From the NCBI RefSeq assembly GCF_000153465.1, contig NZ_CH672387.1, positions 957,180-1,021,179 of the forward strand: a stretch of DNA of 64,000 bases, read 5' to 3'. Position 1 is the first letter of the stretch. Each line of letters starts with the position of its first letter. The stretch comes from Aurantimonas manganoxydans SI85-9A1. GTDB lineage: Bacteria > Pseudomonadota > Alphaproteobacteria > Rhizobiales > Rhizobiaceae. Positions 1-9,049 of this stretch are shown here, in pieces. Position numbers and translations under genes: made by a program. Under the pieces are notes generated by a model. The model was not told the origin of the DNA, searched no databases, and was given only the letters and a program-made list of their open reading frames with translations.

Positions 1-453
1 GTTCTTGCGCTTCTCCTTGCGGACGGTCTCGCGCAGCGCATAATTGGTGCGGTCGGCGTTCGACAGGCTCTCGTCGAAATAGAAGCCGAGCCACGGCTCG
101 ACGACGGTGTCGATGTAGAGGACGCCGAGCTTGCGGCATAGCTTGATGAGATCCAGCGAACCGGTGTCGACCGACAGGTTGACGCAGAAGCCCTGGCCTT
201 CACCCTCGGTGAGCAGCGGCGTCAGCAGTTCCTCGTAGTTCTTGCGGGTCACCGCCTCGTTGACGAAGCGGATGCCGCGCTCGTCGAGCATCTGCTTGTC
301 GGCATCGTTGGGGTCGATGACCGTGAAGCGGCTCTTGTCGTAGTCGAAATGGCGTTCGATCAGCGGCAGGGTGCCCTTGCCGATCGAGCCGAAACCGATC
401 ATCACCACCGGACCGGTGATCTTGGCGTGGATCGGATGGTTCTCTTGGGCCAT
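1..453 (-). CDS. hss: Homospermidine synthase (N-terminal part, runs off the window)
   Basis: The 151 visible residues form the N-terminal Rossmann region of homospermidine synthase, which uses NAD to make homospermidine from putrescine and/or spermidine in the cytoplasm. The start ATG (451-453, complement) is followed by a hydrophobic strand and a GFGSIGKG nucleotide-binding glycine motif at about residues 20-27, then the family-typical ERHFDYD and DTVVEPW segments. The reading frame is open to the window edge, so the C-terminal part is missing from view, not lost. It is divergent from the Rsm22-like gene, with about 200 bases between them. Homospermidine is a characteristic polyamine of many alphaproteobacteria. 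I am confident of the family from the motif order. Confidence 0.9.
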   Translation of the reverse strand, partial: MAQENHPIHAKITGPVVMIGFGSIGKGTLPLIERHFDYDKSRFTVIDPNDADKQMLDERGIRFVNEAVTRKNYEELLTPLLTEGEGQGFCVNLSVDTGSLDLIKLCRKLGVLYIDTVVEPWLGFYFDESLSNADRTNYALRETVRKEKRKN

Positions 454-656
454 TTGCGAAATTCCTTCGGTTCAACTCGGAGCCGGTCATCGTCACGGAG
501 TGCTCGGGCAAGCCGCTAGAACGTTTCCGTGACAATTGAAAGTGTGCAGCGCGCCGCGGAAGCGGGCGCCGGCGGACAAGCCGGACCTATCGGGGAAGGG
601 CTTGTCGGTTTCATGACGCAGCCGATACGACATTCTTGCGGAGGCAGGACAGCCCC

Positions 657-1652
657 ATGCAGCTTCCCCCGACCCTGCGCGCGGCGCTGGCGGACCGCCT
701 GGACGCGGAATCCTTCGACGATCTGCGCCTCGCCGGTTCGCGGCTGAGCCAGCGCTACCGGGCCGAAACCCGCGACGGGCGCCAGCATCTGGACGGCGAG
801 GCGGCGGTGCTGGCCTATCTGGCGGCGCGCATGCCGGCGACCTTCGCGGCGATCCGGGCGAGCCTCGACGCGGTGGCCGGACGGCGGCCGGATTTCGTGC
901 CGGTGTCGCTGCTCGACGTGGGAGCCGGGCCCGGCACGGCGCTGTTTGCCGCCCGCGACGCCTATCCCGGCCTGACCCGGGCCACGCTGGTGGAGGCGAG
1001 CGCGCCGGCCATGGCGGTCGGCGAGGCGCTGACGCGGGACGGTTTTGCCGACACGGCGGACGTGGACGCGGGCGAGGCCCTGCATGTCGACTGGGTGCGC
1101 GGCGACCTCGCCACGGCGCTGGCGGCGCGCGCGCCGGCCGATCTGGTGACGCTCGGCTATGTGCTGGACGAACTGGCGCCGGCGCAGCTGGCGCCGCTGA
1201 TGGCCGCGCTCTGGCGGCTGACGGCGGGGGTGCTGCTCATCGTCGAACCGGGCACGCCGGCGGGCTGGCAGCGCATCCTCTTGGCACGCGATGCGCTTCT
1301 GGAGGCGGGGGCGGAGATCGTCGCGCCGTGCCCGCATGCCAGGGCCTGTCCGGTGACGGCGCCGGACTGGTGCCATTTCGCCGAGCGGGTGGAGCGCACG
1401 CGCACCCACCGGCTGGCCAAGAGCGCCACGGTGCCCTTCGAGGACGAGAAATACGCCTATCTGGCGGTGGCCCGCACGCCGGCCGCACCGCCCGCGGCCC
1501 GGGTGCTGGCGCCGGCCCGCAAGGGCAGCGGCAAGGTGACCCTCAAGCTCTGCAACGACGACGGATCGCTGAACGACCGGCTGGTCACCAAGCGCGAGGG
1601 CGAGCTCTTCCGCACCGCCCGCCGCCTCGACTGGGGCGACGCGCTGGAGTAA
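657..1652 (+). CDS. Rsm22-family small ribosomal subunit methyltransferase-like protein
   Basis: A 331-residue cytoplasmic protein of the Rsm22 family, S-adenosylmethionine-dependent methyltransferase-like proteins linked to small ribosomal subunit assembly. A SAM-binding motif I (LLDVGAGPGTALFA) lies near residues 85-100, preceded by the family-typical N-terminal segment ending RLSQRYR. The C-terminal part carries a CPHARACPV cluster and a WCHF segment, cysteine/histidine positions typical of the family and possibly metal-binding. I chose the ATG at 657 because a GGAGG at 640-644 sits upstream at a workable distance; an in-frame TTG at 636 would overlap that site. It reads away from hss. The exact substrate is unknown. 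Confidence 0.85.
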   Translation: MQLPPTLRAALADRLDAESFDDLRLAGSRLSQRYRAETRDGRQHLDGEAAVLAYLAARMPATFAAIRASLDAVAGRRPDFVPVSLLDVGAGPGTALFAARDAYPGLTRATLVEASAPAMAVGEALTRDGFADTADVDAGEALHVDWVRGDLATALAARAPADLVTLGYVLDELAPAQLAPLMAALWRLTAGVLLIVEPGTPAGWQRILLARDALLEAGAEIVAPCPHARACPVTAPDWCHFAERVERTRTHRLAKSATVPFEDEKYAYLAVARTPAAPPAARVLAPARKGSGKVTLKLCNDDGSLNDRLVTKREGELFRTARRLDWGDALE

Positions 1653-1781
1653 GGGGGAAGGCGGCAAGGGCCATCTACCGCGCCAAACCCGGGGCCTGGT
1701 TCAGAACGGGAAGCGAAAAGGCGGTTTTGGGTGGAAAAGAGACGGTCGGCTCTTGCGCCTTTCGATGAAAGAAGCTGCCGC

Positions 1782-3119
1782 TCAACGGTCCTCAATCACC
1801 GCCAGCCCCACCATCATCAAAACGATCGCCGGCCCCGTCTTCACGAGCGCGCCCAGGGGTTCGATCCACATGTCCGGTGTCAGGACGGCCGCACCGATCA
1901 TGTAGAATAGGGACAGGCCTATCCCTCCCAGCAAGCCAATGCGGCAGGTCCGCCTGTTACCGATCAGGATGCCGATCGAGATATCCATCAGGCTCGTCGC
2001 CACCGTGACGACGGTCGCAGGTAAAGAACCGAAGCCATGATCGGTCAGGATCTTCACCGCCGGATCGAAGGCGACGGAGATTGCGATGCCGCCGGACGCG
2101 ATCCAGAACAAAGCGAGGATGCCGACGATAAGGGCTTTCAGCAAGTAGAGGCGTGCGTACCAGCGTTCCTGTACCGTCGCCGAAATCGCGCCAAGAGTGG
2201 TCGGACCAGACAAGGGAGCAAGACCGGTCGCCTCGCGCCAGCTCGTCGCGTCGCCTGTCACGCCGCGGCACAACTCGGCGAGAGCGGTGGAGCGAACCGG
2301 AGGGCGCCAGCCCCATAGCGAAACGACGTCGCCGGCGCGCGCCGCCGTCGTCAGCAGCCAACTCGGAACCCTGACCCGGCGCCGCGGCCCGGCAAAACGC
2401 GCCGCGAGCCCAGCCAGTACATCGCCCACGGTCGTCAGCTCGTCGTCCATCACGTCCCAGCGCGCCTGCCAACTCCAGCGTCCCGCGTGCCATTGGTCCA
2501 GAAGGAAGTCGACGGTGCGTCCGATGTCGCCGACAGCGGTCACCGCGAAGGGACGTTCGGCTAGATGCTCTGGCAGATCGAAGGGAAGAACGGCGAGGGA
2601 TCGCATGAGGGCACTGCCCCCATAAGCCGCATCGGCGACGACGAAGCCCGGACGCAGGATCACATGGGAAAGGCCGGAACTGCCGATCGTCGCCTCAGCC
2701 GCCCGCTTGCCCAAGCTGAACTCCGTCCGATCATCCTCCGGCGAGCCGGGGATCGAGACGTGGACGAGAAGCGGCGAACGCCCGTCCTGCGTGTGAAGAG
2801 CTTCGACGAGGCGTGCCACGAAATCGAGATTGGCGGTCGCGGCGGGCGAACCCGGCGCGTCTTGAAGGACCCCGACGCAGTTCACGAAGACGTCCGCCCC
2901 CGTCGCGGCGAGATAGGCGCGGAGGCCTGCTGTATCCGCGTCGACCAGCGAGAAGCGCATCAATCGTCCGCCCCACGCGGCTACTTGAACGGGCGTGAAG
3001 CGTCGCGCCACCGGGATGACCTCGTGGTCCTGCGACATCAGAAACGTGCAGAGCGCTTCGCCGATGAGACCCGAAGCGCCGAGTACGGCCACGATGGGTC
3101 TGCGCGCCTCGAGGGTCAC
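1782..3119 (-). CDS. SDR-type NAD(P)-binding protein fused to a DoxX-like membrane domain
   Basis: About 445 residues in two parts. The N-terminal two thirds is a Rossmann-fold, atypical short-chain dehydrogenase/epimerase-like domain with the glycine motif GASGLIGEA near residues 13-21. The last ~130 residues hold about four hydrophobic segments of the DoxX-like type. The combination is a known architecture of SDR family oxidoreductases with a C-terminal DoxX-like domain; the substrate is unknown. The GTG at 3119 is preferred because it overlaps the stop of the upstream DUF2269 gene by 4 bases (GTGA), a common translational-coupling arrangement. An in-frame ATG at 3146 would add nine residues. 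It is the second gene of a two-gene operon with the DUF2269 gene. Confidence 0.8.
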   Translation of the reverse strand: MTLEARRPIVAVLGASGLIGEALCTFLMSQDHEVIPVARRFTPVQVAAWGGRLMRFSLVDADTAGLRAYLAATGADVFVNCVGVLQDAPGSPAATANLDFVARLVEALHTQDGRSPLLVHVSIPGSPEDDRTEFSLGKRAAEATIGSSGLSHVILRPGFVVADAAYGGSALMRSLAVLPFDLPEHLAERPFAVTAVGDIGRTVDFLLDQWHAGRWSWQARWDVMDDELTTVGDVLAGLAARFAGPRRRVRVPSWLLTTAARAGDVVSLWGWRPPVRSTALAELCRGVTGDATSWREATGLAPLSGPTTLGAISATVQERWYARLYLLKALIVGILALFWIASGGIAISVAFDPAVKILTDHGFGSLPATVVTVATSLMDISIGILIGNRRTCRIGLLGGIGLSLFYMIGAAVLTPDMWIEPLGALVKTGPAIVLMMVGLAVIEDR

Positions 3120-3613
3120 AGCGCCGGCCTCGCGATCATCAGCCACAGGATCGTCAGGACAGAGCCGAAGCCCGGAATGCCTAGGACGAACCAGATACGG
3201 TAGAGGCGGTGATAGGCCGGCGGAAGCTCCCGTCCGGCGCGTGCCGCATCCCGTGCGAGATCTCGCATCCGCGCCTGTATCCAGACCACCGGCAGCCAGA
3301 AGACACCGGCCACGCCGTAGAGAATGAGTGCCAGCCCCAGCCAGCCCTCCCAGAGGGGAACCCCCGTCATCTCAGCGAGACCGTATCCGGTGACCGGTTG
3401 GGCAATCACCGCGGTGGCGGTAAACACCATGTCGGCTGTGACGACGACACCCGCCGTGCGCGCAACGAAGGCCGCGTCCTTCGAGCGGTGCGCCATCAGC
3501 ATGAAGAAGGCGATCCCTGTTCCGGTCCCGAGAAGGACGATCGCGCCGATCACATGCAGATATTTGAGCAGAAGATAGTCCAAACGAACTCCGCTGACTG
3601 GTCTGTGGACCAT
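3116..3613 (-). CDS. DUF2269 family integral membrane protein
   Basis: A 165-residue protein with four evident hydrophobic segments (roughly residues 14-35, 52-72, 84-107 and 140-162), matching the DUF2269 family of small predicted membrane proteins of unknown function. Histidine 20, in the first membrane segment (KYLHVIGA), is a feature shared with heme-binding membrane families, but heme binding is only a guess. It overlaps the SDR-DoxX gene by 4 bases, so the two are probably co-translated. The ATG at 3613 is used here; a TTG at 3583 with a GGAG five bases upstream is an attractive alternative start that would remove ten polar residues in front of the first membrane segment. Confidence 0.75.
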   Translation of the reverse strand: MVHRPVSGVRLDYLLLKYLHVIGAIVLLGTGTGIAFFMLMAHRSKDAAFVARTAGVVVTADMVFTATAVIAQPVTGYGLAEMTGVPLWEGWLGLALILYGVAGVFWLPVVWIQARMRDLARDAARAGRELPPAYHRLYRIWFVLGIPGFGSVLTILWLMIARPAL

Positions 3614-3752
3614 GTCTCCGGACGAGACGATGCCGATGCACGACTCAACAAGTCGTAAAGGAGGTGCGTAAGGCCAGGAAGTACCGATCGCGACTGTCCC
3701 GACGGGACTAACGAAGTGCAGGGACGTCAGCTTTCAGGAATGCGTTGGGGTC

Positions 3753-3775
3753 GTGTCCCCATAGGTGGTGTAGCT
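3753..3775 (+). repeat. Left terminal inverted repeat of the IS256-family element
   Basis: Matches the reverse complement of 5145-5167 at 18-19 of 23 positions: GTGTCCC at the tip and GTGGTGTAGCT at the inner side, with a variable four- to five-base middle. Confidence 0.8.
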
Positions 3776-3905
3776 CGGCGATAGCGTCGCCAATCTCGTC
3801 CGCGCCTTTCATCGCGCTGTAGGACGAGATTGGCGGCGCGGTGGTCACCAGCGGTTTCCGGTTAGGCTTGGGTTGCGAGACCTAACTGCAACCGGAGATC
3901 CCCTG

Positions 3906-5105
3906 ATGACCAATGACATGATGGGCCTGCGCAGCCTTCTGGAGAAGACCCCTGATGCCGATCTGCTGCGCGAGATGATCGGCTTTGCCGCCGAGCGGCT
4001 GATGGAACTGGAGGTCGGTGCCGCGACTGGCGCCGGCTATGGCGAGAAGAGTGCCGAGCGCCTCGCCCAGCGCAATGGCTACCGCGACAGGGACTGGCAG
4101 ACGAGAGCCGGCACAGTCGAGTTGCGCATCCCAAAGCTGCGCAGGGGCAGCTACTTTCCCGGCTTTCTGGAGCCGCGGCGCATGGCCGAGAAGGCCCTGA
4201 CGGCCGTCATTCAAGAGGCCTATGTCCAGGGCATCTCGACGCGCTCGGTCGACGACCTGGTCAAGGCGATGGGCATGACCGGCATCTCCAAGAGCCAGGT
4301 GTCGAGGCTGTGTGAAGAGATCGACGGCAAGGTAAAAGCCTTTCTGGAGCGGCCGATCGAAGGCGACTGGCCCTATCTCTGGATCGACGCCACCTACCTC
4401 AAGGTCCGCCGCGGCGGCCGCATCGTCTCGGTTGCCGTGATCATCGCCGTCGGCGTCAACGCCGATGGCCGGCGTGAGGTTCTCGGCATGGAGATCGGCA
4501 CCTCGGAAGCCGAGCCGATCTGGACCGAGTTCCTGAGAAAGCTGACCCGACGCGGCCTTCGCGGCGTGAAGCTCGTCGTGTCCGACGCTCACGAGGGCAT
4601 CAAAGCCGCGGTCACCAAGGTGCTAACGGCGACATGGCAGCGCTGCCGCGTGCACTTCATGCGCAACGTCCTGGCCCATGCTGGCAAGAGCGGCCGTCGT
4701 GTCGTCTCCGCCTTCATCGCCACCGCCTTTGCCCAAGAGACGCCAGAGGCCGCCAGCCAGCAATGGCGCTCCGTCGCCGACCAGATCCGGCCAAAGGTGC
4801 CGAAGCTCGCTGCCATCCTCGACGAGGCCGAGCCCGACGTGCTGGCCTACATGACCTTCCCTAGGGAGCATCGGGCCAAATTGCACAGCACGAATCCGAT
4901 CGAGCGGCTGAACGGCGAGATCAAGCGGCGCACCGACGTCGTCGGCATCTTTCCCAACGATGAGGCCATCCAGCGCCTCGTCGGCGCGCTGCTGCTCGAG
5001 CAAAATGATGAGTGGGCGGTTCAGCGGGCCAGGTACATGACACTGGAATCCGTCGCTCCCCTGAGCGATGATCCGTTCGTTAGCCTGCCAGCCGTGGCAC
5101 GCTGA
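3906..5105 (+). CDS. IS256-family (mutator-type) transposase
   Basis: A 399-residue DDE transposase. The acidic triad is visible as D161 (WIDATYLK), D227 (VVSDAHEG) and E338 (LNGEIKRR). The family segment CRVHFMRN occurs at 247-254 and STNPIERLN at 328-336. Full length for IS256 family and no internal stop, so probably active. The ATG at 3906 gives the standard N-terminus (MTNDMM...); an upstream in-frame extension to 3873 lacks family similarity. It catalyses excision and insertion of the element that carries it. No passenger gene is present. Confidence 0.93.
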   Translation: MTNDMMGLRSLLEKTPDADLLREMIGFAAERLMELEVGAATGAGYGEKSAERLAQRNGYRDRDWQTRAGTVELRIPKLRRGSYFPGFLEPRRMAEKALTAVIQEAYVQGISTRSVDDLVKAMGMTGISKSQVSRLCEEIDGKVKAFLERPIEGDWPYLWIDATYLKVRRGGRIVSVAVIIAVGVNADGRREVLGMEIGTSEAEPIWTEFLRKLTRRGLRGVKLVVSDAHEGIKAAVTKVLTATWQRCRVHFMRNVLAHAGKSGRRVVSAFIATAFAQETPEAASQQWRSVADQIRPKVPKLAAILDEAEPDVLAYMTFPREHRAKLHSTNPIERLNGEIKRRTDVVGIFPNDEAIQRLVGALLLEQNDEWAVQRARYMTLESVAPLSDDPFVSLPAVAR

Positions 5106-5144
5106 TCAATCCGGCTTGGCCGGAACCGCACGGCCATCGCCGTC

Positions 5145-5167
5145 AGCTACACCACATGGTGGGACAC
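5145..5167 (-). repeat. Right terminal inverted repeat of the IS256-family element
   Basis: Read on the minus strand it begins GTGTCCC and contains GTGGTGTAGCT, pairing with the left repeat at 3753-3775. The 9-mer TGCGTTGGG follows four bases outside it. Confidence 0.8.
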
Positions 5168-5180
5168 TATCTGCGTTGGG

Positions 5181-5540
5181 CTGGGCCAGCCGTCCGCAAT
5201 GGGCCGTGAGCGGTACTACCTATCGGCCATATCGCCCAGAACGCTGCCGGTCCGCTCCCTTAATCAACGAGTTGCCGATATGGATTCTGAAAGACCGCTG
5301 CCTTTGGCGGCTTCAGGCGTAGAACTGCGGTCAGATCTCGACCGGTGGCGCCGAAGAAGGTGCCGTTCGGGCCCTTGAATCTAGATACGGAATCCTTCAG
5401 CGTCCTGTCGTCTAAAACAGGTTAGGCCGGTGCGGTTGGCTCGGCCCCCGCGGAAGCGGGTCCTTCTGTCACTTTGGTGACGGCCCAAGACCTTGAACGT
5501 CCGTTGCAATGGAGCACGGACGAACAAAGGGGTTTGGAAC
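5181..5540. other. Intergenic stretch between the IS256-family element and the VOC gene
   Basis: About 360 bases without a supported gene. Short ORFs here have no recognisable family. The last part carries a purine-rich ribosome binding site (AAAGGGG, about 5526-5532) for the VOC gene. I see no clear promoter, terminator or RNA gene. Confidence 0.5.
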
Positions 5541-5963
5541 ATGCAGCAACAGATTTCAGTCATCACACTCGGCATCGCGTCGATCATCCGATCCCGTCGC
5601 TTCTACGTCGGCGGCTTCGGTTGGACCCCGGTCTTCGAGAACGAGGAAATCCTCTTCTACCAGATGAACGGCCTCATGCTCGGAACATGGGTCAACCCGG
5701 GTCTCGACGGCGACATGAATCGTCCGAGCGGACCCGCTCCATCACCTTATGCGCTCGGCCACAACGTCACCGCCCGGGCTGACGTCGAGACGGTCGTCCA
5801 GGGCTTGGTAGCAGCGGGAGGGACGCTCCTTCGGGAGGCGGACGAACCGCCTCAGGGTGGTTTCCGCGGCTATGTCGCTGACCCTGACGGGCATGCTTGG
5901 GAGATCGCTTGGAACCCTGCATGGCCGATCGATGAACGTGGCCTTGTGACCTTCGGCATGTAG
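5541..5963 (+). CDS. VOC family (glyoxalase/bleomycin-resistance fold) protein
   Basis: A 140-residue, single-module vicinal-oxygen-chelate protein. The fold is indicated by the N-terminal segment leading to RSRRFYV, the central alternating hydrophobic strands, and the C-terminal DPDGHAWEIAWNP segment (about residues 114-126), where the E is a usual metal ligand of the family. Members act as metal-dependent isomerases, dioxygenases or antibiotic-binding proteins; which applies here cannot be read from the sequence. The ATG at 5541 follows a purine-rich ribosome binding site at 5526-5532; the longer frame from 5493 has no family similarity. The gene stands alone, 194 bases before the racemase-like gene. 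Confidence 0.85.
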   Translation: MQQQISVITLGIASIIRSRRFYVGGFGWTPVFENEEILFYQMNGLMLGTWVNPGLDGDMNRPSGPAPSPYALGHNVTARADVETVVQGLVAAGGTLLREADEPPQGGFRGYVADPDGHAWEIAWNPAWPIDERGLVTFGM

Positions 5964-6157
5964 GCGGGGGGCGTGCTCGCGTTGCATGCCGACACATCAA
6001 ATTGGCGGCTTCGGAAGAACCAGGCCGCAGCTGCCATCAACTTGAACGGGTCGAATGCAGACGGGCCACTTTCGGGAGCAACGATCTCCGTCGACTGAAA
6101 TCGGAATGGGGTAGGAAAGCGGGATTTGCTATTGGGACAGCACCTACAGGGGGACGC

Positions 6158-6853
6158 ATGCGAACGATCGGCTTGATTGGCGGGATGAGCTGGGAGAGTT
6201 CGGTCGAGTACTATCGCATCCTCAACGAGGGCGTCCGAGACCGGCTGGGGCCTACGGCCTCCGCCCGCTGCCTTCTGTGGTCCTTCGACTTCTCCGAGAT
6301 CGAGGCTCTCCAGCATCGAGGAGATTGGGATGAACTGACGGCCCGCTTGGTAGAAGCGGCGCGCAAGCTCGAGACGGCCGGAGCCGACATCCTCTTAATA
6401 TGCACCAACACTATGCATCGCATGGCACCGGCAATCGAGGCCGCAGTGCAGGTGCCGCTTCTTCACATCGCTGATCCGACGGCCGAGCGCATCAAAGCGG
6501 CGGGCTTGCAGAAGGTTGGTCTCCTCGGCACCGCGTTCACGATGGAGCAGGACTTCTATAAGGGACGTCTTGCTGAGCGGCATGGGCTGAACGTGCTCGT
6601 GCCGAACGCGGAGGACCGCGCCACGATCCACCGTGTGATCTACGAGGAGCTTGTTGCAGGGCAGATCGTCGATACCTCGCGCGACGCTTACCGGGCTGTC
6701 ATCGCGCGTCTGGTCGATGCGGGCGCGCAGTCGGTAATTCTCGGCTGCACCGAGATCATGCTGTTGGTTCGACCCGAAGACAGCACGGTGCCCCTGATCG
6801 ATACGACAACTCTTCATGCGCACGCGGCGATCGAAATGGCGCTGGCGGACTGA
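6158..6853 (+). CDS. Aspartate/glutamate racemase family protein
   Basis: A 231-residue cytoplasmic protein of the PLP-independent Asp/Glu racemase family. Both catalytic cysteines are present, in ILLICTNTMH near residue 86 and in VILGCTEIML near residue 195, and the N-terminal signature IGLIGGMSWESS is intact, so the enzyme should be active on an acidic amino acid or a related substrate. The ATG at 6158 is preceded by AGGGGGA, a good ribosome binding site; a longer frame from 6002 reads through non-family sequence. Closest in style to the YgeA-type amino-acid racemases, so substrate range may be broader than aspartate. It appears to be a single-gene unit. Confidence 0.88.
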   Translation: MRTIGLIGGMSWESSVEYYRILNEGVRDRLGPTASARCLLWSFDFSEIEALQHRGDWDELTARLVEAARKLETAGADILLICTNTMHRMAPAIEAAVQVPLLHIADPTAERIKAAGLQKVGLLGTAFTMEQDFYKGRLAERHGLNVLVPNAEDRATIHRVIYEELVAGQIVDTSRDAYRAVIARLVDAGAQSVILGCTEIMLLVRPEDSTVPLIDTTTLHAHAAIEMALAD

Positions 6854-7043
6854 ACGGCAGCTTCCAGCTCTGACGTTTGCGAATGTGATCGGCCGCAATG
6901 GGTCAAAGCTGTCGGGCGTAAGTGGGCTCTGCTACCCGACGTGATCCACGACGATCCCGAAGGCATGCGGCGGCGCCCTAAACGCGACAGCGCCGCCTGA
7001 GCTTAGGCCCGGCGACGCTGGTTTTCAGGCGTTGTCAGACAGC

Positions 7044-8870
7044 TCAGTCCATGGCTTCCAGTTCGTCGATGAAGCCGGAGATCATGGCGAGGCCGCGGGA
7101 CCAGAAGGCCGGGTCGGAGGCGTCGAGGCCGAAGGGCTGCAGGAGCTCCGAATGGTGCTTGGTGCCGCCGGCCTTGAGCATCTCGAAATACTTCTCCTGG
7201 AAGCCCGCCTCGGAGTTCTCGTAGACCGCATAGAGCGAGTTCACCAGGCAGTCGCCGAAGGCATAGGCGTAGACGTAGAACGGCGAGTGGATGAAGTGCG
7301 GCACGTATGTCCAGTAGGTCTCGTAGCCGTCGCCGAGGCGCAGAGCGGGTCCGAGACTGCGCTTCTGGATGTCCATCCAGATCTCGCCGATCCGCTCGGT
7401 GGTCAGCTCGCCGCCGCGGCGCTCCTCGTGGAGAGCGCGCTCGAACTGGTAGAAGGCGATCTGCCGGACCACCGTGTTGATCATGTCCTCGACCTTGGAG
7501 GCGAGCAGCGTCTTGCGCTCCGCCTTCGTCGTTGCCTGGTCGAGCAGCGAGCGGAAGGTCAGCATCTCCCCGAAGACCGAGGCGGTCTCGGCGAGCGTCA
7601 GCGGGGTCGCCGCCATCAGCGCGCCCTGGCGGCCGGCCAGCACCTGGTGGACGCCGTGGCCGAGCTCGTGGGCGAGGGTCATGACGTCGCGCGGCTTGCC
7701 CATGTAGTTGAGCAGTACATAGGGGTGGACGCTCGGCACGGTGGGATGGGCGAAGGCGCCCGGCGACTTGCCCGGCCGGATCGCCGCGTCGATCCAGTCA
7801 TTGGTGAAGAAGCGCTCGGCGATCGAGGCCATTTCCGGCGCAAAGCCCGAATAGGCCGACAGCACCGTGTGGCGGGCCTCGTCCCAGGAGATGTCGCGGC
7901 GGGTGGAGTCGGGCAGCGGCGCGTTGCGGTCCCAGTAGTCGAGCACGTCCTGGCCGAGCCATTTGGCCTTCATGGCGTAATAGCGGTGGGAGATCGACGG
8001 ATAGGCGTCGGTGACGGCCTGCGACAGGGCGTCGACGACGTCGCGCTCGACCCGGTTGGCCAGATGACGGGAATCGGCGACGTCCTCGAAGCCGCGCCAG
8101 CGGTCGGAGATCTCCTTGTCCTTGGCCAGGGTGTTGGTGATCAGCGTGAAGGTGCGCAGGTTCTCGCTGAACACGTTGGTCAGCGCGCTCGCCGCCTTGC
8201 GGCGCTTTTCGCGGTCCGGGTCCTGCAGGATGTTGAGGGTCGCCTCCAGCGCCAGATCGTCGCCGTCGACGGTGAAGCGCAGCGAGGTCAGCGTCTCGTC
8301 GAACAGCCGGTTGAAGGCACCGCGGCCGGTGATCGCCTTCTCGTGGAACAGCTCCTCGACGCGGTCTTCCAGCTGGTAGGGCTTGTCGAGGCGCAGATCG
8401 ACGAGCCACGGCCGGTAATGGGCGAGCGCCGGATCGCGGTCCATCGCGGCGTCCATGTCGGCATCGGCGATGCGGTTCAGCTCCAGCGGGAAGAACAGGA
8501 GCCGCGACGAGATGTCGGTGACCACCGACTGGATGTCGCCATAGAACTTGGCCCGCGCCGGGTCGGAGGTATCGCCCGAATAGACCAGCCCGGCATAGGA
8601 GATGATCCGGCCGAGAAGCTCCTCCAGCGCCTCGAAGCTGGCGACGGCGGCGGCAAGGTCGCCGTCCTCGGCTTTTGCGGCTTCCTCGAGCCGGCCGCGC
8701 CAGCGCTCCTGGAACGCCTCGGCATCGGCGCGGGCGCGCTCGACGTCGCGTGTCAGTTCGGGACTGTCCATGGCCGGGTAGAGATCCGACAGATTCCATT
8801 CCGGCAGGGCGCCGGTCTCATCGACCGCCGTCTCGGCGGCGGAAAAGGTCGGTCGGACAGAATGCGTCAT
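7044..8870 (-). CDS. pepF: M3 family oligoendopeptidase F
   Basis: A 608-residue zinc metallopeptidase of family M3 (thimet/oligopeptidase F type), a cytoplasmic enzyme that degrades oligopeptides. The zinc motif HELGHGVH begins at residue 401, and the downstream ETASVFGE glutamate ligand segment is intact, so it should be catalytically competent. The C-terminal region has the FIHSPFYVYAYAFG segment typical of PepF. The start at 8870 (MTHSVRP) gives the family N-terminus shortly before EWNLSDLYP; the frame is open to 8975 but the extra 35 residues are basic and proline-rich and unlike the family. It is divergent from the sigma-54 activator gene. Confidence 0.93.
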   Translation of the reverse strand: MTHSVRPTFSAAETAVDETGALPEWNLSDLYPAMDSPELTRDVERARADAEAFQERWRGRLEEAAKAEDGDLAAAVASFEALEELLGRIISYAGLVYSGDTSDPARAKFYGDIQSVVTDISSRLLFFPLELNRIADADMDAAMDRDPALAHYRPWLVDLRLDKPYQLEDRVEELFHEKAITGRGAFNRLFDETLTSLRFTVDGDDLALEATLNILQDPDREKRRKAASALTNVFSENLRTFTLITNTLAKDKEISDRWRGFEDVADSRHLANRVERDVVDALSQAVTDAYPSISHRYYAMKAKWLGQDVLDYWDRNAPLPDSTRRDISWDEARHTVLSAYSGFAPEMASIAERFFTNDWIDAAIRPGKSPGAFAHPTVPSVHPYVLLNYMGKPRDVMTLAHELGHGVHQVLAGRQGALMAATPLTLAETASVFGEMLTFRSLLDQATTKAERKTLLASKVEDMINTVVRQIAFYQFERALHEERRGGELTTERIGEIWMDIQKRSLGPALRLGDGYETYWTYVPHFIHSPFYVYAYAFGDCLVNSLYAVYENSEAGFQEKYFEMLKAGGTKHHSELLQPFGLDASDPAFWSRGLAMISGFIDELEAMD

Positions 8871-9049
8871 CGGGACAATCTCATGGCTTGGCGGAAATGC
8901 CGGCCGGCGCGGGTCGCCGGACGGCCGTCGGAAAGGATCAAATTCGACTGAAATTGCTGGGACTTTTTTGCCCATTCTCGTTCAGTCGCTTTTTAGCGGT
9001 GCGTGTCAATTTGGGTCGTTCTCGCGTCAAGACGAGACTGGAGGCTGAC

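Larger units (their letters stand above)
3750..5171. mobile_element. IS256-family insertion sequence
   Basis: A complete-looking element of about 1.42 kb with one transposase gene. Imperfect terminal inverted repeats begin GTGTCCC and share GTGGTGTAGCT 12-13 bases further in (left 3753-3775, right 5145-5167). The 9-mer TGCGTTGGG occurs just outside both ends (3741-3749 and 5172-5180), which fits the 8-9 bp target duplications of this family if the element runs from 3750 to 5171. Length, single ORF and a DDE transposase of 399 residues all suit IS256. The intact gene and intact duplication suggest a fairly recent insertion. It lies between the DUF2269 operon and the VOC gene and interrupts no recognisable gene. 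Confidence 0.85.

Noticed and set aside
516-1667. Long arginine-rich frame on the minus strand opposite the Rsm22-like gene
   Set aside because: Composition is typical of an antisense shadow and it has no recognisable domain.
3614-5540. A gene interrupted by the IS256-family element
   Set aside because: Joining the two flanks at the TGCGTTGGG repeat does not give a recognisable coding frame.
7032-8951. Long open frame on the plus strand opposite pepF
   Set aside because: It is the antisense shadow of a clearly conserved peptidase gene, a common effect of high GC; its translation has no family-like features.
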